DNA from: an uncultured Flavobacteriaceae bacterium
GTDB taxonomy: Bacteria > Bacteroidota > Bacteroidia > Flavobacteriales > Flavobacteriaceae
Length of the DNA: 64,000 nt
NCBI GenBank assembly: GCA_905181625.1
Contig: CAJIYJ010000003.1
Span: 432,001-496,000 of the forward strand
Direction: 5' to 3'
Part shown: positions 41,606-49,750 of the stretch, piece after piece
Layout of the letters: each line of letters begins with the position of its first letter
How positions within the stretch are numbered: the first letter of the stretch is position 1
Notes under the pieces: model-generated
The model's database searches: none
What the model was told of the DNA's origin: nothing
The model's input: the letters and a program-made list of their open reading frames with translations, nothing else
Program-made: the position numbers and the translations under genes

Positions 41606-42667
41606 ATGTGTTATAAACCACTTCTTTTTAAACTCTTTTTTTTAACCAGTTTAATTATTTTATTAATTAGTTGTAACGATTCTAATTTAAATAAAACTAA
41701 GCCTTTTGTTAGTTTAGAAATTAATCATATTCTACTAGACTCAACAATAAATATTAGAGCAATTGAAATCAAAAATAACAAGGTCTATAATGCTAGTTCA
41801 ACAGGATTAATATATTCATTTGACATTAATTCTCCTAAATTAATAAAGCAACAACAATACAGCTCTAGTGAGGATTCAATCGATTATCCTAATTTTAGAT
41901 CTCTAGCAATTACTAAAGATCATATTTTTGCAATTTCTATTGCAAACCCAGCGCTTCTTTTTAAAGATGGAAAAGTTGTTTTTAGAGAAGTTCATGAAAA
42001 AGTTTTTTATGATTCAATGCATTTTTGGAATGATAATGAAGGAATTGTTGTGGGGGATTTTACAGATAATTGTATTAATATTTTAATAACAAGAGATGGT
42101 GGAAATATTTGGAAGAAAGTTGATTGTAATAAACTAAATAGTATAAAGGATGGTGAAGGGTTTTTTGCAGCTAGTGACACGAATATTTCAGTTGTAGGTG
42201 AGAATATTTGGTTAGCAAGTGGAGGTATTAATAGTAGAGTTTATTATTCAAATAACAAAGGAAAAGATTGGAAAGTGATTGAAACACCAATTATTCAAGG
42301 ACAATCAACCACTGGTATTTTTAGTATTGATTTTTATGATAAAAAAAATGGATTTGCTATTGGAGGAGATTATACAAAACCTCTTATTAATTCTAGTAAT
42401 AAAATTAGAACCAGTGATGGAGGATTGACATGGAATGCAGTTGCAGAAAATGAAAATCCAGGTTATCGAAGTTGCGTTCAATATGTGCCTAACTCAAAGG
42501 GTTTAGGCCTTGTTTCATTAGGTTTTAATGGTATTGATTACTCTAGCGACGCAGGTGATTCATGGACAAACCTAAGTAGTGAAGGTTACTATTCATTTAG
42601 GTTTTATAATGACTCAATTGCTTATGCAGCTGGAAATGGGAAAATATCAAAACTTCATTTCAAATAA
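41606..42667 (+). CDS. Asp-box (BNR-like) beta-propeller lipoprotein
   Basis: A 353-residue protein with a leader ending in LIILLISC (lipidated Cys). Repeats include the Asp-box pattern: TRDGGNIWKKV, SNNKGKDWKVI, TSDGGLTWNAV and SSDAGDSWTNL. These match Ycf48-like and sialidase-type propellers. No sialidase catalytic Arg triad is evident, so a structural or binding role is more likely than glycosidase activity. It is a single gene, diverging from the PhnA-like gene and ending in a hairpin. Confidence 0.75.
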   Translation: MCYKPLLFKLFFLTSLIILLISCNDSNLNKTKPFVSLEINHILLDSTINIRAIEIKNNKVYNASSTGLIYSFDINSPKLIKQQQYSSSEDSIDYPNFRSLAITKDHIFAISIANPALLFKDGKVVFREVHEKVFYDSMHFWNDNEGIVVGDFTDNCINILITRDGGNIWKKVDCNKLNSIKDGEGFFAASDTNISVVGENIWLASGGINSRVYYSNNKGKDWKVIETPIIQGQSTTGIFSIDFYDKKNGFAIGGDYTKPLINSSNKIRTSDGGLTWNAVAENENPGYRSCVQYVPNSKGLGLVSLGFNGIDYSSDAGDSWTNLSSEGYYSFRFYNDSIAYAAGNGKISKLHFK

Positions 42668-42680
42668 ATTTAAATATAAA

Positions 42681-42706
42681 AAAAGCCCTAATTAATTAGA
42701 GCTTTT
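42681..42706. terminator. Terminator hairpin between convergent lipoprotein genes
   Basis: AAAAGC-c-CTAATT pairs with AATTAG-a-GCTTTT with one internal mismatch. T-rich flanks occur on both strands, and it lies between the Asp-box gene and the last SnoaL-like lipoprotein gene. Confidence 0.55.
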
Positions 42707-42730
42707 AATATAAAATTTCAAACAATTATT

Positions 42731-43258
42731 TTATTCTTCGATTTGCATCATTTTTACTTGCGCTGGAATTAATGCTATTTCTTGACTCATTAATGCAGGA
42801 TCAAATAAATGTACTTCTTCGACTATTTCACCATTTTCCCATCTGAAACTTATGTTAGCGGGAAGTTCAATTAATTTTCCACTTTCTTTACCAACTGCTG
42901 ACCATCTAAACCACGTATTAGTCCATGTTTCTCCTGTAGGGTATGTTTTAGTTTCAACAAAGATAGGGGCATCTCCCCCCTTAGGATTCAGCATTTGAAT
43001 GTTGTCAAAAGCAGCGTGTTGAGCTCCAATTAAACCAATTAGTTCTGATAAGGGTGAGCTTTCAACACTTCCAAGCCACAAAGTAATTTTATCATCATCG
43101 GCCCAAAGTTTTTTTAAACCATCGATATCATTATTTAAATAATGTTGAAAATGGCCTCTAATGTCATTTGATTTTTCATCATCAAATGTCACTATTGTTG
43201 CGTTGTTATTACAACTCACCATTGATATTGTAATTATTAGTAATATTATTTTTTTCAT
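42731..43258 (-). CDS. SnoaL/NTF2-like lipoprotein (array member 5)
   Basis: A 175-residue lipoprotein, signal MKKIILLIITISMVSC with Cys16. The mature part has an NTF2/SnoaL-type layout: a helix (IRGHFQHYLNNDIDGLKKLWADDDKITLWLG), a middle helix, and beta strands TWTNTWFRWSAVG and ANISFRWENGEIVEEVHLFD. The pocket may bind a small hydrophobic ligand or be catalytic, but no known family active site is claimed. It is the last gene in a five-lipoprotein run with gaps of 1-11 bp. Function unknown. Confidence 0.7.
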   Translation of the reverse strand: MKKIILLIITISMVSCNNNATIVTFDDEKSNDIRGHFQHYLNNDIDGLKKLWADDDKITLWLGSVESSPLSELIGLIGAQHAAFDNIQMLNPKGGDAPIFVETKTYPTGETWTNTWFRWSAVGKESGKLIELPANISFRWENGEIVEEVHLFDPALMSQEIALIPAQVKMMQIEE

Positions 43259-43269
43259 TTTATATATAA

Positions 43270-43773
43270 TTATTTAATTAATTCTCTTTTTGACGATGTC
43301 CAGTCTACTAACTTACCATCAACAAATTGGTACCATTCATCATAAACGGCATTCAATCCTGTGAATCTAGCGCAAACCCATTCACCTTGTGTGTTAGTTA
43401 TTTCAGGGTCATCAGATGCACTAGGTTTAACTGAGAACGCAAAATTAGTTATCCATACTTCTTCCTCATCACTTGCTAGTGATTCTTGGTAATTATTTTC
43501 TGAATGAGCAATGAATTCTTCTGCATTATTTGTAATGCTTCCGTCTGCATGTCTGTATATTCCATTATCAGAAATGTGAACTTTCATTGTTTCATAATCT
43601 CTATTTAACCAAGCTTTATTAAATTTATTAAATAAATCAATAGTTGATTCACTTCCCATCATAACTGTTTGTTCAGTCCCTGTGATAAAACCATTTGTAG
43701 GTACATCGCATGGTTTAGTGTCAGCACATGAAACTAGTAGTCCAAATAGACTAAATAATATAATTTTTTTCAT
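43270..43773 (-). CDS. SnoaL/NTF2-like lipoprotein (array member 4, paralogue of member 1)
   Basis: A 167-residue lipoprotein, signal MKKIILFSLFGLLVSC. It is clearly paralogous to the protein at 44684-45211: shared TNGFITG, VMMGS-type, RDYET, TNTQGEW, EWYQF and KREL segments, with well over half of the residues identical by eye. The NTF2-like core has FNKAWLNRDYETMKVHISDNG and the FTGLNAVYDEWYQFVDGKLV strands. Divergence is greatest in the signal peptide and the middle loop. Separated by 2 bp from the next gene in the array. Confidence 0.72.
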   Translation of the reverse strand: MKKIILFSLFGLLVSCADTKPCDVPTNGFITGTEQTVMMGSESTIDLFNKFNKAWLNRDYETMKVHISDNGIYRHADGSITNNAEEFIAHSENNYQESLASDEEEVWITNFAFSVKPSASDDPEITNTQGEWVCARFTGLNAVYDEWYQFVDGKLVDWTSSKRELIK

Positions 43774-43775
43774 AA

Positions 43776-44270
43776 TTAATCTTTAACTGGTTTAGTAAAT
43801 TGGTTCATTGCAATAATCTTTCCATTTTCGATTCTAATAGATTCCATATAATCATGAGTTTCCTCGCCATTAACACCATCCATTGAAGCTGTGTCCCATA
43901 GTAAAACCCATTCATGGCCTTCTTCAGAAACAACTGAAATATTAACTCCAACAGAATAGTCTCTTATGTTAGCAGATTTAAACACAGGGTCATATAGTTT
44001 TTTAAAATCAGCTAATCCCTCTGTGGTCGTTCCATCTCCATGCCAAACAGTAACATCTTCAGAAAAATGACTATAGGCTTTTTTAAAATTTCCATCCATA
44101 ATATCTTTATGTAAATTTTGGACAATAAGAATGTTTTCTTGACTTCCCGTTTTCCATTCTTTTTGATAAGTAGGTTCATAAGGGAATTTTAAGTCAGCCT
44201 CATTTTTATTTTCAAAAGTTTGATTACAGGCTGTTAAAGAAATGAGTAATATTAGCAATAGATTTTTCAT
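43776..44270 (-). CDS. SnoaL/NTF2-like lipoprotein (array member 3)
   Basis: A 164-residue lipoprotein with signal MKNLLLILLISLTAC. An in-frame ATG 48 bp further upstream would place 16 residues before the signal peptide, so the ATG at 44270, one base after the ABM gene stop, is preferred. The NTF2-like core has VQNLHKDIMDGNFKKAYSHF, DVTVWHGDGTTTEGLADFKK and closing strands YMESIRIENGKIIAMNQF. It is more distant from members 1 and 4 than they are from each other. Confidence 0.7.
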   Translation of the reverse strand: MKNLLLILLISLTACNQTFENKNEADLKFPYEPTYQKEWKTGSQENILIVQNLHKDIMDGNFKKAYSHFSEDVTVWHGDGTTTEGLADFKKLYDPVFKSANIRDYSVGVNISVVSEEGHEWVLLWDTASMDGVNGEETHDYMESIRIENGKIIAMNQFTKPVKD

Positions 44271-44271
44271 A

Positions 44272-44673
44272 TTAATAAGATTTATATTGTTTGTTATCAG
44301 TATAAACAGTAAATCCATCTATTCCACCCTCTAAAAGGTCAAGTAAACTAGCTAAAGCTTTAGAATCATCTTCTTCTTCTCTCCATTTAAGATAAGTCCC
44401 ATATTTTTCATATGTTTCCCATTCTTCAATGATTACAAGTGTATTAGAGCTTGGGTTATAGGTTGTTTCAAGTGTAATGCAACCATCATATGCCTTAGTT
44501 GTAGGCAAACCCATTTCACTGTCTAAAAGATCAAAAACAGTTTGTTGATTACCTTCTGAAATCTTAAGTGTAACTACTATAAAACTTTTGTCTTTAGCTT
44601 CGTTTTTAGATTCCGGAGCTTGTACACACCCAATTAGGGTGATTGTAAATATAAATAATAATAGTTTTTTCAT
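44272..44673 (-). CDS. Antibiotic biosynthesis monooxygenase-like (ABM) lipoprotein (array member 2)
   Basis: A 133-residue lipoprotein, signal MKKLLLFIFTITLIGC. The mature part is an ABM/YgiN ferredoxin-like fold: FIVVTLKISEGNQQTVFDLL at the start, then GCITLETTYNPSSNTLVIIEEWETYEKYG, the usual core with a Trp. ABM proteins act as cofactor-free oxygenases or quinone/haem-related enzymes, and many are uncharacterised. It is the only non-NTF2 member in the array, between members 1 and 3. An exported, lipid-anchored ABM is unusual. Confidence 0.75.
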   Translation of the reverse strand: MKKLLLFIFTITLIGCVQAPESKNEAKDKSFIVVTLKISEGNQQTVFDLLDSEMGLPTTKAYDGCITLETTYNPSSNTLVIIEEWETYEKYGTYLKWREEEDDSKALASLLDLLEGGIDGFTVYTDNKQYKSY

Positions 44674-44683
44674 TTTGTATTTA

Positions 44684-45211
44684 CTATTCAGTAGTCTCTT
44701 CTACTTTTGTTAATTCTCTTTTTGCAGAACTCCAGTTAACTAATTTACCTTCAACAAATTGGTACCATTCTTCATATACAGCTCCATCTGCTCCAGTAAA
44801 TCTAGCATTTACCCATTCACCTTGTGTGTTAGTCATTTCAGGATCATCAGAAGCACTTGGTTTTACCGAATATGCAAAATTAGTTGTCCATCCCCAATCT
44901 TCTCCTGTTTCTAAAGATGATTGGTAGCTACTGTCAATTTTTGCTACAAATTCCTCACCATTGGTTGTGATTATTCCATCGTCATGAATAAAAGAACCAG
45001 ACCCGATGTGAGCTTTTAATGTTTCATAATCTCTTTCTGCCCAAGCAGCATCAAATTTTTTAAACACTTCAACTGTAGCTTGGCTTCCCATCATAATAGT
45101 TTGATTGGAGCCTGTAATAAAACCGTTAGTTTGATCCTCACATGTGTGATCATTATCAGCACAGGAAACAAATAGTCCAATTAGACTAAATAATAAAATA
45201 AAATTTTTCAT
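44684..45211 (-). CDS. SnoaL/NTF2-like lipoprotein (array member 1)
   Basis: A 175-residue lipoprotein, signal MKNFILLFSLIGLFVSC. It is the first gene of the array and the close paralogue of member 4. It differs by a longer C-terminal tail (KVEETTE) and a slightly different metal-free pocket region (SGSFIHDDGIITTNGEEFVA). The start is 90 bp past the pxpC stop on the same strand, so the array could be transcribed with the 5-oxoprolinase genes or from its own promoter in that gap. No promoter matching the consensus is obvious in it. Confidence 0.72.
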   Translation of the reverse strand: MKNFILLFSLIGLFVSCADNDHTCEDQTNGFITGSNQTIMMGSQATVEVFKKFDAAWAERDYETLKAHIGSGSFIHDDGIITTNGEEFVAKIDSSYQSSLETGEDWGWTTNFAYSVKPSASDDPEMTNTQGEWVNARFTGADGAVYEEWYQFVEGKLVNWSSAKRELTKVEETTE

Positions 45212-45300
45212 AAATATGTTTTTTTGATTAATTCTTGAATATAATCATTTTTTCCAACCTACTGTGTAGAATGTTTGTTATTGATGATTATAAAAAAGTT

Positions 45301-46152
45301 TTAATTTTCAATTAATTCAAATTTAATTTCATTATTCATGTATTTTTGAGATAGTTTGTTTATTGCACTTTCGTTAAGCTGTAATACTCTAGGGTATCCT
45401 CCGCATGTTTGATTGTCTCTCATTAATATTATTAATTTTCCAGAGGGTGTTAGTTGAACTGTGCCTTGCATTACCAATGAAGTGATTATAGGTTTTAATT
45501 GATTTACAAAAGGTTCATTTAACTGGAATGCCATTCTGTTATTATTATTTGAAATAGTAAAGTTATTTTTGAAAATATTATTTTTTTGTGTCTCTGATAA
45601 TTCATCAAATTCAGGTCCTTTAAATACCTTTATTTTATTGGTTTTAAAATGTTCTAAATAATTAATTTGAGTTATTTCAGGATCAATATTTATTTTATTT
45701 AATGTTTTTATTTTTAAAAAATCTCCGTTGGCTATTCTAAAAGATTTTGTAATGTTAGGATACATGCTTTTACTGCCCATAACCTCTTTTGTTAAAAACC
45801 CACCTAAAACACTTAAGTAAGAACGTATTCCGTATTTAAGTTTTCCAAATGAAAGTAAATCTCCTTTATTAATATTATGAACTATATTTAGTTTAACAGG
45901 ATTATTATTTATAGAGGGACTAATGTCAGCTCCTGTGATACTTATTTTTGTTTTTTCTAAGAATTTTAAGACTGGTCCAGTCATTGTAATTTCCATTACA
46001 GCGTCCTGGTCTTTATTTCCTAATAATTTATTAGAAATAATTGAAGAAAATTGATCCATTGATCCAGAAATAGGTACGCCATAATTTTCAAAACCAAACC
46101 TACCAAGATCTTGTATTGTTGAGTATAAACCAGACTTAATAACTTCAATCAT
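45301..46152 (-). CDS. pxpC: 5-oxoprolinase subunit C (KipA-like, biotin-dependent carboxyltransferase fold)
   Basis: A 283-residue subunit of the ATP-dependent 5-oxoprolinase PxpABC, which hydrolyses pyroglutamate to glutamate. The N-terminus GLYSTIQDLGRFGFENYGVP and SGSMDQFSSIISNKLLGN are the family hallmarks. MQGTVQLTPSGKLIILMRDNQTCGGYPRV near the C-terminus is the cyclophilin-like core. It overlaps pxpB by 8 bp, consistent with coupled translation. Confidence 0.92.
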   Translation of the reverse strand: MIEVIKSGLYSTIQDLGRFGFENYGVPISGSMDQFSSIISNKLLGNKDQDAVMEITMTGPVLKFLEKTKISITGADISPSINNNPVKLNIVHNINKGDLLSFGKLKYGIRSYLSVLGGFLTKEVMGSKSMYPNITKSFRIANGDFLKIKTLNKINIDPEITQINYLEHFKTNKIKVFKGPEFDELSETQKNNIFKNNFTISNNNNRMAFQLNEPFVNQLKPIITSLVMQGTVQLTPSGKLIILMRDNQTCGGYPRVLQLNESAINKLSQKYMNNEIKFELIEN

Positions 46153-46876
46153 CTATTAGAGTTTTGTTTAGTTCATAAATATTTGATTCTACTTGAACAG
46201 AAATTAGTTGGTATTGCTCTAAAGAAATAGAAACAAATTTTACTTTGTCTCCAGAATTAATTAAACATGGAGATGCCTTTTCAATATCAAATAAATTTAT
46301 TGGTGTTCTTCCTATAATATGCCATCCTCCAGGACTTTTATTTGGATATATTCCAGTTTGAGAACCTCCGATTCCAACTGCTCCTTTTTCAATATTTAAG
46401 CTTGGTTTTTCTTTACGTGGATGGTGTATTTCACTATCCATTCCACCCAAATATAAAAACCCAGGAAGAAAACCTATGTTATAAACCCTGTAATCTTTAG
46501 AGGCATGTAAAGAAATAATTTCTTCCTTTTTAATTGAAAGGCTTTTTTCTAAAAAAACTAAATCTTTTCCAAAACTAATATCATAACATACTGGTATCGT
46601 CCATTTATTAAAAACTTGTATTTTAATAGATCCAATGCTTTTATATATATTTTTTAGTTCATTTACTTTACTTGAATCAACTGGTTTTTTTAAATAAGTA
46701 ACTAATAAAGAGTTGTAAGATGTTTTGACATATATGTTAAGATCTAGATTTGCTTTAATAATTTCTGATTTAAATAATAATATATTTTTTAAAATATTTT
46801 CATCAATTATTGATGGCCATTTTACTAAAATAGAATTCTCTCCAAATTTTTTATATTTTAAATCATATAACCCCAA
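46145..46876 (-). CDS. pxpB: 5-oxoprolinase subunit B (KipI-like)
   Basis: A 243-residue subunit with the signature GFLPGFLYLGGMD, then HHPRKEKPSLNIEKGAVGIG, SQTGIYPNKSPGGWHIIGRT. This is the KipI/PxpB pattern. In some bacteria KipI also inhibits the sporulation kinase KinA, which is not relevant in a non-spore-former. It is the second gene after pxpA, spaced by 3 bp, and overlaps pxpC. Confidence 0.93.
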   Translation of the reverse strand: MGLYDLKYKKFGENSILVKWPSIIDENILKNILLFKSEIIKANLDLNIYVKTSYNSLLVTYLKKPVDSSKVNELKNIYKSIGSIKIQVFNKWTIPVCYDISFGKDLVFLEKSLSIKKEEIISLHASKDYRVYNIGFLPGFLYLGGMDSEIHHPRKEKPSLNIEKGAVGIGGSQTGIYPNKSPGGWHIIGRTPINLFDIEKASPCLINSGDKVKFVSISLEQYQLISVQVESNIYELNKTLIDD

Positions 46877-46879
46877 AGT

Positions 46880-47614
46880 TTATAGAATTTTTATTCCAAT
46901 ATTATTTAATTTAACATGTAAATCTTTTATCAAATTAATTACGTTTTTACTATCTCCATGAATACATAAAGTATCAAACTCAACAGCTATTTTTTTATGA
47001 TCTATTGTAGTAATTGTTTTATCATTAATAATTCCGTTAACATGCTGAAAAATACTTTCTGAGTCCTCTATCATAGCATTTGGATGATCTCTAGAAACCA
47101 AGGTAAAATCAGAGTTGTAGTTTCTGTCTATAAATAGTTCATTGCAAATATCAATCCCTTGTTTTTTTGCCATTTCAGAAATTAGTGAAGAGTAGGGGGC
47201 GTATAGTTTTGTGTCAAGATCTTTTGTTAAATCAATTATAATTTTTGCGGTTTCTTTGTCATTAGCAGCAAGATTATAAAGTGCGCCATGAGGTTTTATG
47301 TGATTTAAATTAAGGTTTTTTTCATTTAATATTTTCTGTAAAGATCTTACCTGATTTTTTAGAGATTTTAATAAACTCTCTTTATCAATTTTTAATATTT
47401 TTCTTCCAAAATTAATTTTATCAGGAAAAGAAGGATGTGCGCCAATTTTTATATTATTTTTTTTAGCTAACCTTACAATAGACAGCATGCTTTGATGATT
47501 TCCAGCATGTCCTCCACAAGCTATATTGCATGAAGAAATCATTGAAAACAGTTCACTTTCGTTTCCCAAACCCTCACCAACATCAGCGTTAATATCTATT
47601 ATATATTCTTTCAT
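46880..47614 (-). CDS. pxpA: 5-oxoprolinase subunit A (LamB/YcsF family)
   Basis: A 244-residue subunit. The LamB/YcsF pattern is clear: INADVGEGLGNESELFSMIS, ACGGHAGNHQSML, GAHPSFPDKINFGRK, HIKPHGALYNLA. These residues form the metal and pyroglutamate site in PxpA structures. The ATG overlaps the Nramp gene stop by one base (TAATG), so it is translated with the transporter. Confidence 0.94.
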   Translation of the reverse strand: MKEYIIDINADVGEGLGNESELFSMISSCNIACGGHAGNHQSMLSIVRLAKKNNIKIGAHPSFPDKINFGRKILKIDKESLLKSLKNQVRSLQKILNEKNLNLNHIKPHGALYNLAANDKETAKIIIDLTKDLDTKLYAPYSSLISEMAKKQGIDICNELFIDRNYNSDFTLVSRDHPNAMIEDSESIFQHVNGIINDKTITTIDHKKIAVEFDTLCIHGDSKNVINLIKDLHVKLNNIGIKIL

Positions 47615-48837
47615 TATAATATTTCAAAAACTTTTAGAATGCTTTTTAAACCTAGGAAAATAGTAATAACTAGAATGATCCCACCAATTGAATTTTGAAT
47701 TTTAGAATTTTTATATTTCCCTAAAATAGACTCCTTGTTAACTATCCATATTAAGAATCCAGCAATGACAGGAAGTAAAATCCCATTTGTAACTTGAGCA
47801 AATTTTATAACCTCTATTGGTTTAAATCCTGATGATGAAGATAATACCCCAACTAATAAAATAAACATCCAAACCCCTCTAAACTTAAAACTTTTCATTT
47901 TTAAAGGCCAACCCAAGCACCCTGCCGCTACATAAGATGCTGCTAGTGGAGCTGTTATTGCACTAGTTATTCCAGCTGAAAATAATCCAACAGCTAATAT
48001 GTATTTAGAATTGACTCCATAAAGAGGCTCAATTCCTCTTGCTAAATCAGCCGCATTATTAATGCTCTCAATGTTTAATGATGCGCTTGAGATTACTATA
48101 CACATAGAAACTATCCCGCCAAGTACTATAGCTATGACTGTATCATTTCTAGCCAAATTTAAGTCACTAACGTTTTTCCATTTTTCTTTAACCAAAGAAG
48201 CATGTAGAAAAAGATTATAAGGGACAACTGTTGTCCCAATCAATCCTATGATAATTAATAAACTTCCTTTTGGAAATTTAGGAATAAATAAACCTTGCAT
48301 TAATTTACCTAAATCAGGTTTTGTAATTATAGCCGTTATTATAAATGAAACACTCATAATAATTACTAGAAATATTAAAGATTTTTCTAAAATTTTATAG
48401 TTTCCTAAAAACAGTAAAACAAAAGCTATAATTCCTAAAAGAACACTGTATAAGTTAATATTAATATCTAATATGTGTAAATATTTCTCTCCAAAAACAG
48501 CTTCTAATCCTAAAACTCCTCCACTTATATTACCTGCTTCATAGGCTGCATTTCCAATAACAATAGCTAATAAAATTAATGTTATTACAATGTTTTTAAG
48601 AATAGGATTTTCTATCTCATCTCTTATTACCTGAGAAAGACCTTTTTTAGAAATAATTCCTAGTCTAGCAGACATTTCTTGAAGAACTATTGTTGCTATT
48701 ATCGAAAGAACAAGAGTCCAAAGAAGAGAAAAACCAAAATCAAGTCCAGCTATACTGCATAAAGTAACTGTTCCAGGTCCAATAAAAGCAGCGGCTATTA
48801 ACGGACCAGGCCCTATATTATTTATCCATTTTTTCAT
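47614..48837 (-). CDS. Nramp-fold transporter linked to pxpABC (YcsG-like)
   Basis: A 407-residue inner-membrane protein with eleven or so helices. The Nramp helix 1 motif region reads GPGPLIAAAFIGPGTVTLCS, differing from the classical D-P-G-N metal motif: the Asp is replaced (IGPGT). In Bacillus ycsG is similarly placed next to the oxoprolinase genes. The altered motif suggests it may not carry divalent metals but perhaps 5-oxoproline or another solute; this is inference. It is the first gene of the operon and diverges from the nuclease gene. Confidence 0.85.
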   Translation of the reverse strand: MKKWINNIGPGPLIAAAFIGPGTVTLCSIAGLDFGFSLLWTLVLSIIATIVLQEMSARLGIISKKGLSQVIRDEIENPILKNIVITLILLAIVIGNAAYEAGNISGGVLGLEAVFGEKYLHILDININLYSVLLGIIAFVLLFLGNYKILEKSLIFLVIIMSVSFIITAIITKPDLGKLMQGLFIPKFPKGSLLIIIGLIGTTVVPYNLFLHASLVKEKWKNVSDLNLARNDTVIAIVLGGIVSMCIVISSASLNIESINNAADLARGIEPLYGVNSKYILAVGLFSAGITSAITAPLAASYVAAGCLGWPLKMKSFKFRGVWMFILLVGVLSSSSGFKPIEVIKFAQVTNGILLPVIAGFLIWIVNKESILGKYKNSKIQNSIGGIILVITIFLGLKSILKVFEIL

Positions 48838-48883
48838 TCACAACCAATTTAATAACTTTACCAAACTATTCATAGTTTTTTAA

Positions 48884-49507
48884 ATGACAAAAAAATACAT
48901 TTTAATATTATCAATTTTATTTTCCTTTTTATTTCTGCTTAGTTGTGAGGACGAAAATGAGGGGCCTTTTTCTGGGGATAAATATGATGTGTTAATTGAT
49001 AAAGGTATTTATAAGGTTTCTTATAATGAACCTTATGAACAGCCAAATTGGGTAGAGTATACGGTTTCTAATAGACCTAAAAATGTAGATAGAGGAAGCA
49101 AAGATTTTTATCTGGAACCTGGTGTAACAACTTCTAATGATGCTGATTATTATAAAAATGAATGGGACAAAGGTCATCTTGCTCCAGCCGCTACTTTTAG
49201 TGATTCTGAAGAGAATTTAAACAAGACATTTTCTTTTATTAATTGTGCTATGCAAATTGATAATTTAAACAGAGGAGAGTGGGCACAATTAGAACAACAA
49301 GTTAGAGACTGGTCAGTAAGTGGAAATATAAAAGTTAAAATTGAACTCGTATTTGCTGCGAATCACGAAATCAGAACTACTGGTGTACATATTCCGACTG
49401 GATTTTGGAAAAATCTTACATTTTTAAATGGCAATCAAACTTGTTACTATTTTCCAAACACGTCAACAAATAAAAATTGGGATAAATACCAATCCAATTG
49501 TAACTAG
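48884..49507 (+). CDS. DNA/RNA non-specific endonuclease (NUC1 family) lipoprotein
   Basis: A 207-residue nuclease with a lipoprotein leader ending in FLFLLSC (Cys21). The active site is D95-K-G-H98 in EWDKGHLAPAATFSD, where the family usually has DRGH; the Arg is Lys here. The magnesium site FINCAMQIDNLNRGEW has Asn120, and the expected Gln, Asn, Trp and Glu follow. It probably degrades extracellular DNA or RNA as a nutrient, biofilm or phage-related activity. A small Kazal-like lipoprotein gene follows after 7 bp. Confidence 0.85.
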   Translation: MTKKYILILSILFSFLFLLSCEDENEGPFSGDKYDVLIDKGIYKVSYNEPYEQPNWVEYTVSNRPKNVDRGSKDFYLEPGVTTSNDADYYKNEWDKGHLAPAATFSDSEENLNKTFSFINCAMQIDNLNRGEWAQLEQQVRDWSVSGNIKVKIELVFAANHEIRTTGVHIPTGFWKNLTFLNGNQTCYYFPNTSTNKNWDKYQSNCN

Positions 49508-49514
49508 TCTGTCT

Positions 49515-49748
49515 ATGAAAAATATATATTTATTACTGTTTCTTTTAATTGTTTCGTGTAATGATGGCGAAGAAGTTTTAGGTGAGTGTTATGTTTCACC
49601 TAAACCTGATGTGATTTGTTCAGCAGTTTATGAACCAGTATGTGCTTGTAATAACTTAGTTTATTCTAATTCATGTTTAGCTAATAAAGCGGGAAATTTA
49701 AAATGGAAATCAACAAAATTAAGTACAGGAGAATCTTGTAATTATTAG
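49515..49748 (+). CDS. Kazal-type protease inhibitor-like lipoprotein
   Basis: A 77-residue protein with a short lipoprotein leader, MKNIYLLLFLLIVSC. The mature part has the Kazal Cys framework: Cys25, 35, 43, 45, 54 and 75, with CSAVYEPVCACNNLVYSNSC matching the P-V-C-G-C-D-x-x-x-Y-x-N-x-C pattern. Kazal domains usually inhibit serine proteases. An ATG at 49428 belongs to a longer frame inside the nuclease gene and is not used. It lies 7 bp after the nuclease, which suggests joint expression. Confidence 0.78.
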   Translation: MKNIYLLLFLLIVSCNDGEEVLGECYVSPKPDVICSAVYEPVCACNNLVYSNSCLANKAGNLKWKSTKLSTGESCNY

Positions 49749-49750
49749 TT

